Counted from the first letter of the stretch, positions 43,264 to 54,588 are shown. The stretch is DNA of 64,000 bases from Corinectria fuckeliana (GCA_019137255.1 WPDH01000052.1:62001-126000), one strand, 5' to 3'. Notes: a model not told the origin generated them from the letters alone. Numbers and translations: made by a program.

Positions 43264-44801
43264 GTTGTGAAGAAGGCGGTAAGGCTCGATGAGAAGATCG
43301 TAGGATTAAAATGAGAACTTTAAAATAAGCTGGGAACACGACTGACAACTGCAGACATGCTAGTTGATAGCTCTCCACAAGCTGCAATGTCGATGTTAAG
43401 GAAGCAATTAATCGCCCAAGCCCCCACAACCCCCGAACTTTTATTGTCCAATTTTCCACCACCAGCACCAACTCATTTTAGGCTGCCCTGGTGAATCGTG
43501 GGGGAGCTCTCCGCGGGTGCGGAGAAGATCACTTACTAATTCATCTGGTGAGACTTGGCGGAGCGACTCATTGGAGGGCGTTGATTGTATGTACTTCGTA
43601 TTTGTGGTTGTAAGTGGAAGACCGGGTATAAGGCGTCAATCATTGCTGGCTTATCCGTGATTCCCTTTTCCGGAATTGAGAATAACCGGACCAAGGAGAA
43701 TTCACTCTGTTAGAGAGTTCCTGTAAACGGGAACTAGAGCGGTGAACAGCTGGAAGTGTACGGCCGATTTGAAAGGGCCAGAAACAGAAAGAGTTTACAT
43801 ATCCATGTAAAAGACCTGGCCCTAGGCATATGGCATATCCTAGATGATAGGCAGGTTCTTCAGGCATACGCGGATGCAACGTAGAATACGAAAGCTTGAC
43901 GATGTCCCGTGATGCTTCATTGCCCGGAGTTGCCCCATTAACAGAGATCAGTGCAGTTCATGAGCAATGTCAAACCCCACAGCCCGACTGCTTACCCCAC
44001 ACGGGGCGGGAAAACATCCCGACCAGCTTCACGGCAGTGTCGTGAGCCTGTTCCGCAGAGTTCCGGCACTTGTCGGAGGGCGGCCCGGCCCGCCTTGTCT
44101 CCTCATTGACACCTTGGTCGAGATATATCCCAGCCAGCGGGCGGCCGACCTCGGGAAGCGGCAAGAGGGATATGCTTATTTCAACCTTGTGAAGGGATCA
44201 GCATTGATCGAACTGCATACATGCGGTGAGAGCCATTTGAGGATTGTCATGAACATTGGCAACTATTGCGGCAGTTGCTCTTCTAGAGCTTGACGACTTT
44301 GAAAGAGGCTGTAACGGATGATACAAGCCTTATAGGCCGTAGAACTCTACGTTGCACCCTGTAAACCAGTCGAAGACAGATCCCAGAGCTACCTTTCTTA
44401 GAACCCAGGTTCCAGGAGGTTCTTACACGCTTTCCGCTAGTCAACCCCAGACCGATCCGCAACCCGTTCCTCCTAGCCTCTTTCGAGGCATCCCTAAAGC
44501 CCAACTTGAGCAGTTTTGCGCCGACACAGAGCCAACGACTTGAATTAACTTCAGACATGGGTTTGGGTCGAGAAGCTCAGTGTCTGTGCATGGAGCCGTC
44601 AAGGCTTGGTTAAGGGGTCGCTGTTGTCTGAGTAGGACTCTTGAACTGGACTGACTTATAAGATGTGCGATTTACTCAGCCTAGCCTAGCTTCAGGCATC
44701 ACGATCTGAGCACAAGCCTACAAGTTCTTCTCTCTGTGATTGTCCGGTAGTCTATAAGCCATCGCCATACGGACCACCACCTTCACGTGGCACTCGCGGC
44801 C
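43264..44801. other. gene-free interval inside the decay block
   Basis: 1.5 kb with no supported gene. It includes the former promoters of the MFS pseudogene (minus) and the GH3 pseudogene (plus) and one perfect palindrome listed separately. Confidence 0.4.
43508..43525. promoter_or_regulatory. perfect 7-bp palindrome TCTCCGC-N4-GCGGAGA
   Basis: Facing CCGC/GCGG half-sites 4 bp apart are the usual target layout of dimeric Zn2Cys6 activators. It stands about 245 bp upstream of the former MFS transporter start, a fitting place for a specific activator site. Confidence 0.5.
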
Positions 44802-45899
44802 ATGTTCGCCGTCACCCTCGGCGCTGCTCGCCGACCTCACTGGATGAATCGTCGAGATACCGCTCTCCCAGTATGCAGAAACTCATCTTACTGCGTGTAC
44901 GAGCATGTCGAGGACCTCATCCAGCGCATGACTCTCGAGGAGAAGGCCGGCCAGCTCTTCCACCAGACGCTCATCCAGGGCGAGAACGGCACTCTGTTCC
45001 CAGGCGGCGACGGAATCAACAGCACCGAGGTCGCCATCGGCAAGTTGTACATGACGCACTTCAACCTCGCTGCAGACTTCGAGGATGCCCGGCAGATTGC
45101 AGAGTTCACCAACCTCGTGCAAGAAAAAGCGCTGGAGACTCACCTCGGCATCTTCGTCACCCTCTCTACGGATACTCGACACGGCTTCACTGAGCGCGTG
45201 GGCACCGAGTTTCAAGGGAAGGAGATTGGCCCCTAATCCGTCACAACCGTCACGAAGTACTTCCCCGGCGGCGGCCCGTTGGAAACCGGCGAGGACTCTC
45301 ACTTCGCGTACGTGAAGAACCAGACGTACCCTGGGAAAAACTTCGAGAACTTCTTGACTCCCTTCAAGGCCACCATCGCCGCTGGCGCCAGGCAAATGAT
45401 GCCCTTCTACTCTTGCCCCATCGGCACCAAGTCCTACCTCGAGTACCGCAACTACACTGTCGTCGACTCCCCCGAGGAGGCCGACTTTACACTGCTCCGG
45501 CTCCTGACACCCTACGAGCCTCGCTACGGCGTAGGTGAGGCGGGCGTGCACGCCAGCTCGCTGGCGTACAACCCCACTGAGCGGAAGCGACAGGCAGCCA
45601 TTTACAAGACGGTGCCGACCATCGTCGACATCATCCTCGAGCGGCCGGCAGTTGTTCCCGAAGTCATCGAGGCGGCGTCTGCTGTGCTGGGGAGCTACGG
45701 CAGCAGCACCGAGGCCTTCCTGGACGTGGTGCTCGGAGAGGCCAGGCCCGAGGGCAAGCTGCCGTTCGATCTGCCGCGGTCGATGGAGGCGGTTAAGGAG
45801 AGCATGGTGGATGTGCCGTTTGACACCCGGAACCCGGTCTTCGGGTTTGGCCATGGGTTGAGATGTACCGATCGGTGCGCTGGTTCGCAAGGGAGGTGA
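44802..45899 (+). pseudogene. GH3 beta-glucosidase-type gene with two internal deletions and a nonsense codon
   Basis: GH3 enzymes remove glucosyl or related residues from the non-reducing ends of glycans. The frame starts MFAVTLGAARRPHW and shows VEDLIQRMTLEEKAGQLFHQ and TRHGFTERVGTEF, the GH3 N-terminal domain. It then jumps at FQGKEIGP to the region SVTTVTKYFPGGGPLETGED, after an in-frame TAA at 45234-45236. The part between (about 65 residues in relatives, from remembered family sequence) is absent. After FYSCPIGTK it jumps to YRNYTVVDSPEEADF, skipping about 200 residues that carry the catalytic Asp region (VVTDWG). The C-terminal half (VLGSYGSSTEAFLDVV, GKLPFDLPRSMEAV, FGFGHGL) is well kept. 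Both deletions keep frame. The product could not be active. Confidence 0.85.
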
Positions 45900-46194
45900 G
45901 CCCTGGAAGGTGCTGGAGCGAGAGGTTTTTCCTCGCAGAACGTATCTAAGAGCAGCTGCCTTTGGTTTGAACATTGTGTGTGCATGACGGAATGAGAATG
46001 AATGAGGAGACAGAATAGTCATGTAAGAATCTGGTGACAGTTTTGTTCTCCCTTGCAAGGTCTAATTCTCGGTTCCTCATCTGGCTGTGTGATCTATCTC
46101 CAATCCCCAAATGCTAACAGAAAGTCCAGCAAATGAGTAGAATACTTGAGCTAGTTTCACATGGGTGTCCGTGATGCTTTTAAGGGAAACCTGC

Positions 46195-48240
46195 TCAAGG
46201 AAAGTACTTGAGACCCTTCCTTGTAAACTTGCGACCGTTCAGGATGAAGTACTGCAAGTTGGCAAGGATGGAAGAAACCACGCCCAGAGTGACAAGTGCC
46301 AAAATGACACTCCAACCGATCGGGTAAAGAGGCCCGTCGCTCGCTTGGAATATCTGACTTCCAATGATGCCACCCGTGTTAGCGGACATGATGACAACGG
46401 CCATCGTAATGGATCGTTCTCCCGGGGTACCAGAGTTGAGAGACATCCATGAACTGTTCACGGGATCTAGAGATGGGTTAGAGGCAACTCTATAGTGGGG
46501 GGCAGTAATAGTATCGAAGGACTTACGCCAGTTCTGGGCAAAGGAGAGACCACAGAGTAAAACTGCGAGTCTCTTTTTGCCATCAGAGTTGTTGATGAGT
46601 AGCCTGTTTCCGAGCTATTGTTTTGTCAGTACAAGGGGTGCAAGCGAAGCAGCTCGTTCAGAAACCCCTACCGTGAAGCACCAGAAAATCAGCAAGCCTA
46701 GAGCAACCATGGGTCCACGAACGCGAAGCTTGTCCCTAATCAGTCACGCGAGTTAGCAGGAAGGACGTGAAATTGCAGCTCAATGAATGGGGCAGACCCA
46801 CGCAATAGTGCCCCAAGCAATGTTGACAACCAAGAGGATCCAAGATCCAATGGAGACAAGGGCGTTCGACTTTAGCCTCTCGTACCCAAAGGAGCTGACG
46901 AGCGTCGGGGCGTAGGAGCCCATGGTGCTAGCTGGCGCAATGCAAGCGATGGTGAGCACAATGTGGGGGATGAGCTTCCAGTTGGTGAACTAGATGGGAT
47001 TAGGATCCGCGCTGACATCAAAGGCATAACACAGGATGATGCATACCACATTCTTCATCTCCTGCCGACTGATGTGGACCTTGACATGGATCTTTGATGG
47101 GTCGTCCAGCAAAATCCTCTTGGTCAAGATCTTCGACTCCCTCTCGTTGAAAAGACGGAACCCCAGGAGAGAAACAGGGTTGCTAGTGTTCTTAGGGAAC
47201 AGCGAGAGGAATAGGGTTCCAACGACAACAGTGAAGATGCCCTCGAGAATGAACATCCACTGCCAGCCAGCAAGACCTGCAACTCCCCTCATGTGTAGAC
47301 TAGTGGTGCGTGTCAGCCGCACGTCGTGGATGCATGCAAGAGGGTCGAGACTGACATTGCATATGCCAGCAGGCCGGAGGACCCGGATGCCGCCATGTTG
47401 CCAATGAAGTACCATGAGAACCTCTTACTCGTCTCTTCGTTTCTGTACCATCGGCCGATGGTGTAAAGACCGGCGGGGATGAAGCCAGCCTCACAGAGAC
47501 TAGTGGCTGTTAGGAGAGTTGTGTCTTGAGCCGCTGGCTAGGAACCAAAAGGCCCAACTTACCCGAGAAGGAGGCGCGTGACGAGGAAAGAAGCCAAGCT
47601 CTTCTGGAAGGCCTGGAATGTAGCAACAAGGCCCCTAGTAGGTAGATATGTGAGGCGCTGGACGCAGACGATAAAAGGTGAAGCTTACCATGCCACAATC
47701 TGGCACCCGATCCAGATGGAAGGCCCCACTCGATATAGAAGTATGTTGCTAGGAATCTAGCCTTAAGTCAACATTGACAGATCGCTGTTATTCTTGAGAA
47801 GCTGTGCACTTACTTCGAGAAGCACGATGCCGAGCGAGAGGAGTTGCTGGCCAACGTTGAACTGGCTCTGAGTAATGCCAACGTCGGCGAAGAAGTAATC
47901 TGTGAGGGCATTTCCACTGTAAAGGGGAATTGTCAGAGCGGCGAGGAGCTGGGAAACGGGGCAAGAGAAGAGAAGAACGCGTACATGTTTCCGCGGTCGA
48001 GCTGGAGAGCGAAGAAGCCGAGGATCAAGAGCGGCATGACAGTCAGGTCGAGCCTAAAGGGAGCAGTGGCGGTTAAAAAATGCTGGACTTGATAGATCAT
48101 ATAAGACGGGACACTCACTTCCGCACCAGCGTCTTTTCTTCCTCGGGCGTCCACTCGACATCGATGTTGTTGATCTCGCTGAAGCCGTCGCCATTCTGGC
48201 TGTCGGACACAGCCTCGACTCCCTCGAATTGCTTGTCCAT
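46195..48240 (-). CDS. MFS anion:cation symporter, Dal5/allantoate-permease type
   Basis: Eleven exons join in phase to give 480 residues: 48240-48119, 48053-47985, 47916-47814, 47756-47689, 47634-47563, 47499-47356, 47299-47047, 46989-46802, 46735-46672, 46614-46527 and 46466-46195. All introns begin GT and end AG. The start reads MDKQFEGVEAVSDSQNGDG. Family marks follow: LDLTVMPLLILGFFALQLDRGN (TM1), LCEAGFIPAGLYTIGRWY, FSWYFIGNMAASGSSGLLAYA, GLAGWQWMFILEGIFTVVVG, the loop with SVSLLGFRLFNERE-like sequence, NWKLIPHIVLTIACIAPASTMGSYAPTL-type TM7, and NWHPVNSSWMSLN plus NTGGIIGSQIF near the end. Related permeases carry allantoate, nicotinate, biotin or pantothenate; the substrate cannot be told. 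It is the one intact gene in the decay block. Confidence 0.88.
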
Positions 48241-49505
48241 CTGGGGGCAGAAGCTGATACTGAGCGTGACCAGTACTACTGCTTACTACTCCTCCTCGAA
48301 TTCGAACTTGAACAGGCGGGATCACGAAGCTCTAGAAAACCAGATGCAGCGCAAAGCACTCGGCGGGCCATGGCCTCTTATGATTCGCGTCGCATGCCAG
48401 ACCGACAGACAGGCCCATTGTTCCGGAGCGGATCGCTTCCGACGATGCGGCGACGACCCGCGAGCCGACGGCCCTGCTGGGGACCAACTACCTAGTCTAG
48501 TTCTTTCTATCTACTCCATACTACTGTACATAAGTAAGTACGTATGAAGATGCATTTAGTAGCGCCGGCGAATTGCGCGTGCTGCGGAGCCGGCGTACGC
48601 GGGAAAGCGTGACGTTTCGGGGAGTTATGTGTACTTCACACGGGGAGTACGGGGAGTACGGGGAGAGAGACAGATAGATGGTGGCCCATACTTACAGATT
48701 ACAAGGTATCGCCATCACGCAATCGGCCCAGGGCGGAGTGCATACCCACCCAGATGCCCAGGATCAGGATACTGTCGCACAAGTCCACGCGTTTGTAGAT
48801 CTCATCTCGAAGGAACTGGTCCGAGTTTCTTGTGGGAAGAGGAAGGCAACTAGATAAGTCGTTGTGGCTTTGACATTATTGAACCAGTTGCGTGAGTGAG
48901 ATGCTGCTGCATGCCTTTCAAGTCTGGCCGCCCTCAGCTCAGCACGATGCAGATCCCTTCTTCACATCCGCCTTCCTGTCTTCCTTTGTATACGTAGTCG
49001 ACCTAGTTGGATAGGTACTTGTGTAGAAGAGCATCCACAAAACTGGTAAACCTCGGGAATAACAACTACCGATATAAACTGCCCCGGTCTAATTAGCATG
49101 TTGTTCGTGGGTCTGCTTCGCATTTCCTCATCCAGGGTTTGTATCGCGCAATCGACATCTGCTCCTCCACTCTAGCCACAGCTAGGCACCGTTACAGCGG
49201 CTTTGGCTCCAGATTCTGCATCCAGAGTACTGGTTCCATGGCCTGGTTCGTTGCCATACTGTACCTATACGAGTTGCAGGTTCATAAGTACTCCATTCGA
49301 CGAACGCCATGGCCACGACACCCACGACGCGGCGACCAGCGGGGTGCATGACGGTTCCTAGTCGGCCCTAACAAGACTGAGCAAATCAACTGCTTTTTTT
49401 TTTGTTGGTTCTAATAATGCTTCGTCTAATTCGTCACGCCGGGCTGCCATCTTCCGGCTCCCGGATGCTGGTTCGCACCTCACAGCTCACAATTGGCTGG
49501 CTCGC
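48241..49505. other. gene-free interval
   Basis: Promoter region of the MFS symporter and 3' flank of the CysRS pseudogene. A short tandem ACGGGGAGT (two full units and most of a third) lies at 48640-48665. A poly-T run (TTTTTTTTTT) lies at about 49394-49403. No gene is seen. Confidence 0.45.
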
Positions 49506-51774
49506 TCACAACAGACCCTTGGCCTTGAGATCCTCGTGCGACTTCTTCTGTCGGTCCCAGAGCTTCTTCAACGACTTGAGCTGGCTCTTGGGGACATCGC
49601 TGCCGTCTTTCATCTTGGTGGGCATCCCCTGTTCATCCCAGGCGCTATACCTCTCGTCGTTCTTGAACAGCTCCTGGGGTGGAACCTTGGCCTTTTCTCG
49701 AGCCTCCTGGTCTGCCTTCTCGCGCGCCAGGCGGGCCTCTTCCTTCTTTCTCGCCTTCTCGGCCACCAGCGCTGCCTTTTCCTCGCGGGCTGCAATCAGC
49801 TCGGCCGCGGGAATGAACTTGATCAGCGAAGGTTGATCGTCTGGTCAGTCATCCAAATAGACGCCCAGGTTGGTAAAGCCCTGGTCGCGGATGCGATCAG
49901 TGAGTACGAGGATTGCTTTCTTTGTCTCGGGAGCCTGGCTGGAGACAATCCGGCGGAGTTCATCGCGGATCTTTGATACGACACGTAGGTATGGCAGGGC
50001 TAGTTGCTCAGGGTCGCGGGAGCCGCCGGCAACCACCGATTCAAATTCTGTAGCGGGATCCTGTTGAAGCAAGGCCGAGATGGTGTCATTCTGGAGCGAG
50101 AGACCAGCGACGTCCGCCTTGACTTTAGTGAGTACCTCCACGTAGGGCTGCACGGCTGTCTTCGGCTCCACGTCGGCGGCAATGACTGTTGCCCAGCCAA
50201 GGCCGTTGTATGGAGGGCTGGCGTTGGCATCCAGTCCAAAGATGCCAACAATCTTGGTGATCGATCTTGCGATCGCCTCCAGTGCCGTAAGGTCGGCGTC
50301 CTTGTTGTCCTTGATGTGGATGTTAGCCGTGTTGACCATCTTCAGGATGACAGCCATTGCCCGAGGAGTGTCAAATGAGTTGACCAGGGCTGCCTCGAAC
50401 TCCTGCTTAGCTTGCTCCAGTTCGCCAAGAAGGCCCTCGGTGGACTTGCTGTCAGCAGTAATAGAAAGCGACTGGACATCTTAGAACCCGAGATAGACAG
50501 ATGGCCCATGTGAAGGAAGTAGTTGACCAAAGTGTGCTCGCCCTTCTCGTGGTCGCAGAAGAAGGCCTCGCTCTGCGCCAGCTCATTGTCATGGTGGGGA
50601 AACGCCAGATCAATATCGCCAGAGTGAATATCCATCTGGGCGCCCAAAACGTCAGACGCCATGACTGAGCACTCAATGTGCCATCCTGGACGACCGGCTC
50701 CCCACTTGTTAGGCCAGAAGGGCTCACCAGCCTTGGACTGCTTCCAGAGCGCAAAGTCGCCGGGGTTCTTCTTGCCGACCAGGGTTTTGGATAGGAAACC
50801 CTCTCCTTCCTCCTGGAGAGATTTGTCGTTCCTGATATCAGGACGCAATCGTGCATAGGTGTTTCCGGCCTTCTTGAATGCCCCAATATCGAAATAGACA
50901 GATCCCTCAGACTCGTACGCAAATCCCTTGTCGACGATTCTCTCCACGAACTTGGCGATCTGGGGGACGTACTCGGTGACTCGTGTGATGACGTCTGGAC
51001 GGAGGACATTAAGGGCGTCCATGTCCTCCATGAAAAGGTCTTCCATGCTCTGGGTGAGATTTGTGAACATGGTCTGGTCTCGGGTGTCGATGGTCTCCTT
51101 GTAGAGGGAATCGAGGTAGGGGAGCAGGATCTCGTCTGTGCCGGGGAATATTTGGCCCCCATCAATGGCATCGGCGGCGGCTTTCATGTTGTTGAGGTGC
51201 ATCTTGACCTTGGCTTCGTCGTCGCCAGGCTTTCCCTCGCCAGAAATGGTTCCTCCAGCCAGCACTCCACCGTATCCAGCCTCCTTTCGCGCAGTGTAGT
51301 TTGTCGTGTCGAGCTCCTCGTCATCTTCGACGAGCAATGGCAGGCTGCTCTTGGCATATGCTCGGAAAGCAGATAGTGCGAGCTCACGGCGCTCTTCGGG
51401 CGAGTACGTCTTTTACTTTTCAAGTTCTAGCAAGCGTTGTCGCCGGGCTTTGATGATGATCTACCAGTTGTTTAGATGGACCGCACGACCGCTGGGTTCC
51501 GTCACGGCTCATACCTTGTCGTCAATGTCGGTGATATTCATGACGAAGTTGACCTTGAAGCCAAAGTAGTGCATCAGAATGCGCCGGATGATGTCGGTTG
51601 AAACATAGTTGCGCCCAGATGGCTCTTGTCGTAGACGGTCGGTCCGCAAGCATACCAGGACACCTTGCCAGGTTCGATGGGGACGAACGGTACCGGTGCG
51701 CCCGGCTTGAGCGAGTTGTACAGCTTCAGCGACTCCATGTTGCGAGTCGAATGGTTGCGATAGAGGAGTGTCAA
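49506..51774 (-). pseudogene. cysteinyl-tRNA synthetase pseudogene
   Basis: CysRS charges tRNA-Cys and is essential. Nearly the whole protein can be read on the minus strand: GKVSWYACGPTVYDKSHLG, then YVSTDIIRRILMHYFGFK, NFVMNITDIDDK, an intron (51515-51462), SPEERRELALSAF, WGAGRPGWHIECSVMASDVLG, HSGDIDLAFPHHDNELAQSEA and LHMGHLSISGSKMS, then an alpha-helical C-terminus with a Lys/Glu tail. Four lesions break it. (1) The HIGH-type motif HLGHARNY has lost HAR, with a frameshift near 51608-51613. (2) TAA at 51413-51415. (3) At KMSKS (50465-50473) a base is lost and the next about 70-80 residues are missing. (4) TGA at 49845-49847. Both catalytic signatures are hit. A working copy must exist elsewhere unless this is an assembly artefact. 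Confidence 0.85.
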
Positions 51775-52272
51775 TCGGGGCAGCGGGGTCGGGATTCGAA
51801 TGCGATGAAATCACAGGGGATTCATCCAGGACACGCAGGCAGGGGAGAACAAAAGAGACGGAGGAGAAGGGAGAAGAAGAAGACGGATGAGAGAAAGGAG
51901 TGGTAGGTGGTGGAAGGTATCCTGAAGGGACGGGGAGGAGTCACCAAAGAGAGCAACGGGGGGTCGAGCTGTCGATTTTGAGTCACGAATGCTCGAGCGT
52001 CTCCGAGAGTCGAATCGGGAACGGAGAGCACGCCAGCATTCAAACTTGACAGGCCCCTCATCACACCTACAGCGCTCAGCGCCCAGCGAATCCCCTAGTT
52101 TTCAGTGGACTAGGGAGCATCTCCCCGCCTCTCAGCCTTGCCAATCGCGAGCTGTAGCGGGTCCATGCTCGTGCCCCTCACTAAGTTTCAGTGGGGGCAT
52201 CTACAAAACTTCCACAGCCTTGCGTCCCCAAAGTGCTTAACTAGCCTTGCAAATAATTTTCCCTGCTCAAAG
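51775..52272. promoter_or_regulatory. divergent promoter region of former CysRS and TRM61
   Basis: 498 bp between divergent starts. The purine-rich stretch at 51840-51900 on the + strand is the pyrimidine-rich leader of the CysRS gene on the minus strand. No other feature. Confidence 0.4.
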
Positions 52273-53877
52273 ATGGATGAGCAACCTTTGCTATCGACAA
52301 ATTCCTACCGACCCGAGGGACTCAAAACCGCCAAGATGACACGGCCGTCGCCTTTCCTGGAGCCTGGGAACGTCACCACTCCCGACAGCCTCGCCATCAT
52401 TCTCCTCTCCCGCGACAATCTCCAGCCCATCACCCTCGAGGAGTCAAACGGCGCTGTGGACGGCTATGCCGAAGGTACCATGCTGAATACCCGGTTCGGG
52501 TCGTTCCCACACTCGACTCTACTCGACATCCCCTGGGGATCGCAGGTTCGTGCCTCGGCGGTTGACACCGGCTCGAGAGGGCGGAAACGCCGCCGCGAGG
52601 CCACCGACGAGGACACCCCAACCACGGGCCCGGATGACGAGACGTCAAAGCCGGCCAAGAAGGCCGTCCAGGCTGCGAGTGGCTTCATTCATATCCTGCG
52701 CCCGACTCCTGAGCTCTGGACGAGCAGCTTGCCTCACCGGACGCAAGTAGTGTATACCCCCGACTACAGCTACGTCCTACAACGTATCCGCGCAGTTCCC
52801 GGGTCGCGCATCATCGAGGCTGGCTCGGGAAGCGGTAGCTTCACGCACGCTTCCGCGAGAGCAGTGTACAACGGATACCCGAAGAACAACAGTGATGTGA
52901 AGGGAAAGGTCTTTAGCTTCGAGTTCCACGAGACTAGGTTCAACAAGATGCAGGAGGAGATTGAGGGACACAGGTTGAACGACATTGTCCAAGTCACGCA
53001 TCGCGACGTTTACAACGGAGGCTTCCTCGCTGACGGCAAGTCGCCCAAGGCCACCGCTGTGTTTCTAGATCTTCCAGCACCTTGGGAGGCCCTGCATCAC
53101 CTGTCACGCCAGAGGCCAGAAAAAAAGGCAAGCAAGCAGAGTGAGACTGTGGAAAACGGAGAGTGGGTGTCGCCGTTGGATCCCAAGAAGAGCGTTCATA
53201 TTTGCACATTCTCTCCGTGTATAGAACAAGTCACCCGCACCATAGAAGAGATGCGAGACTTGGGATGGACGGACATCGACATGGTTGAGATTGCCCACCG
53301 ACGATTCAACGCCATCCGAGAACGAGTCGGGGCCAATTTGCCAGCCGAGAAGGGCAATCTCCAGACCCCCGCGGATGTGACAGAAGCCGTGGAAAGATTG
53401 AAGCAAATCAACAGGAAGACTAAGGAATTCCACAGGCTGCAGGCTCTGACTCTCACGGCCAACGGCGATGCAGACACATTCGAGATGGACGTCGACACAC
53501 CACCGCCAACCTCCGATAAAGCCAAGGTCAATGGCAAGGAGCCCATGGGCGAGGAGGACAGCAAGCCGTGGATGCACGGCAGGCTCTTCCATCGGGCTGA
53601 GGCGGAGCTCAAGACTCACACTTCGTACCTCGTCTTTGCTACGCTGCCCCGCGAATGGAGCGACGAAGATGAGGCCGCGGCGGCAGCCAACTGGCCCTGC
53701 GGTAAGGAACGCAATGTCATTGGCAGTCTCGACAAGCAAACTCGCAGGCAGCAGACGCGGGAGAAGCTCCAGTCTAAGAAGAAGCAGAAGCAGGAGATGA
53801 AGCTGGCGCAGAAGCTGCAGCAGGAGAACGATACCCAGGTCCCCAAGGCAGCTCAGGTGGTTGAGCAGTCGAACTAA
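52273..53877 (+). CDS. TRM61: tRNA (adenine-58-N1)-methyltransferase catalytic subunit
   Basis: Trm61 (Gcd14) with Trm6 makes m1A58 in the T loop of tRNAs, which initiator tRNA-Met needs for stability. A single exon of 534 residues. The N-terminal OB-like part has LAIILLSRDNLQP and GTMLNTRFGSFPHSTLLDIPWGS. The segment FIHILRPTPELWTSSLPHRTQ-VVYTPDYSYV leads to SAM motif I, IIEAGSGSGSFTHASARAV (about 179-197). FEFHETRFNKMQEEIEGH, the acidic DLPAPWEAL loop and FSPCIEQVTRTIEEM follow. A long C-terminal extension carries acidic and Lys/Gln-rich stretches, with WMHGRLF and HTSYLVFATLP near its start. Between the folds an insert with RGRKRRRE looks like a nuclear localisation signal. The start could instead be the internal Met at 52336. 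Confidence 0.93.
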   Translation: MDEQPLLSTNSYRPEGLKTAKMTRPSPFLEPGNVTTPDSLAIILLSRDNLQPITLEESNGAVDGYAEGTMLNTRFGSFPHSTLLDIPWGSQVRASAVDTGSRGRKRRREATDEDTPTTGPDDETSKPAKKAVQAASGFIHILRPTPELWTSSLPHRTQVVYTPDYSYVLQRIRAVPGSRIIEAGSGSGSFTHASARAVYNGYPKNNSDVKGKVFSFEFHETRFNKMQEEIEGHRLNDIVQVTHRDVYNGGFLADGKSPKATAVFLDLPAPWEALHHLSRQRPEKKASKQSETVENGEWVSPLDPKKSVHICTFSPCIEQVTRTIEEMRDLGWTDIDMVEIAHRRFNAIRERVGANLPAEKGNLQTPADVTEAVERLKQINRKTKEFHRLQALTLTANGDADTFEMDVDTPPPTSDKAKVNGKEPMGEEDSKPWMHGRLFHRAEAELKTHTSYLVFATLPREWSDEDEAAAAANWPCGKERNVIGSLDKQTRRQQTREKLQSKKKQKQEMKLAQKLQQENDTQVPKAAQVVEQSN

Positions 53878-54105
53878 TGCACGTCACCTTTCGGGTGGCG
53901 GCTTGTAATTGTGACGACGTGCCGGAAATCCACGATTTATTTTGCCATGTCATTTCCAATGGGTATTCTCGACCCCATGACTGTTCAGCTTGTCGCCCCC
54001 CTCGCTCGTCACTGTGTGGACGGGGTACTAATAGCTGCAAGACATGGGAGACGTGTGGCAGGCAGGCATCATGAGCCATCATAGAGCCTCATCCAATAAC
54101 GCTGG

Positions 54106-54588
54106 ATGACGCGGAGCCCCCAGAACACATCCGCAAATGACAAAGAAGACTTCGTCCCCAACCTTCCGCCAGTTTCGATGCGGCCTGGGACGGTTCCTGG
54201 ATCGACATTGGACGTTTCCTCGGCGGTACGACGTCAACCCAACTTGGGAGAAGAGGCAACCAGCAAGGCAGACACAGTTGCGGCGGTGCTCACCTCCAAG
54301 TCTGCAACCGAATCAGGCATCTCACAGGCTCTAGTCCCGGCCCAACAGCGTCCCAACGACTCGTTTAAATGTCCTGATAGGCAGACTGTCTCGCGCACAT
54401 CGTCGCTCACATCTCTCCCGCAGTCGCGCTTGTTTCCTCGGCCAACTACAGCAATGGCGCGGGCTGCAGAGCTGCACCGCCTTCCCGGTCGTGCAAAATA
54501 CCCAATCACGCTGGAATTGGAGTCGGACATGGAGGTTTTCGGGGGTTTACATAACGAGCCCAAAGGGCGGCCTGACGAACTTTGGTAG
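54106..54588 (+). CDS. hypothetical protein
   Basis: A single frame of 160 residues, polar and low-complexity, with many Ser, Thr, Pro and Ala and no signal peptide or membrane segment. The last 45 residues (RAAELHRLPGRAKYPITLELESDMEVFGGLHNEP...) look more structured. It sits 228 bp after TRM61 in the same direction. I do not recognise it. It may be a real small gene, but no independent evidence such as splice sites or a leader supports it. Confidence 0.35.
   Translation: MTRSPQNTSANDKEDFVPNLPPVSMRPGTVPGSTLDVSSAVRRQPNLGEEATSKADTVAAVLTSKSATESGISQALVPAQQRPNDSFKCPDRQTVSRTSSLTSLPQSRLFPRPTTAMARAAELHRLPGRAKYPITLELESDMEVFGGLHNEPKGRPDELW

Noticed and set aside
44883..46058. 391-residue open frame antisense to the GH3 pseudogene
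   Set aside because: It is a GC-rich shadow: low-complexity Val/Leu/Arg/Gly content, no domain, while the other strand shows clear GH3 motifs.
46195..48240. Dal5-like gene as a further pseudogene of the decay block
   Set aside because: All eleven exons join in phase with GT..AG borders and no stop, and the family motifs are complete.
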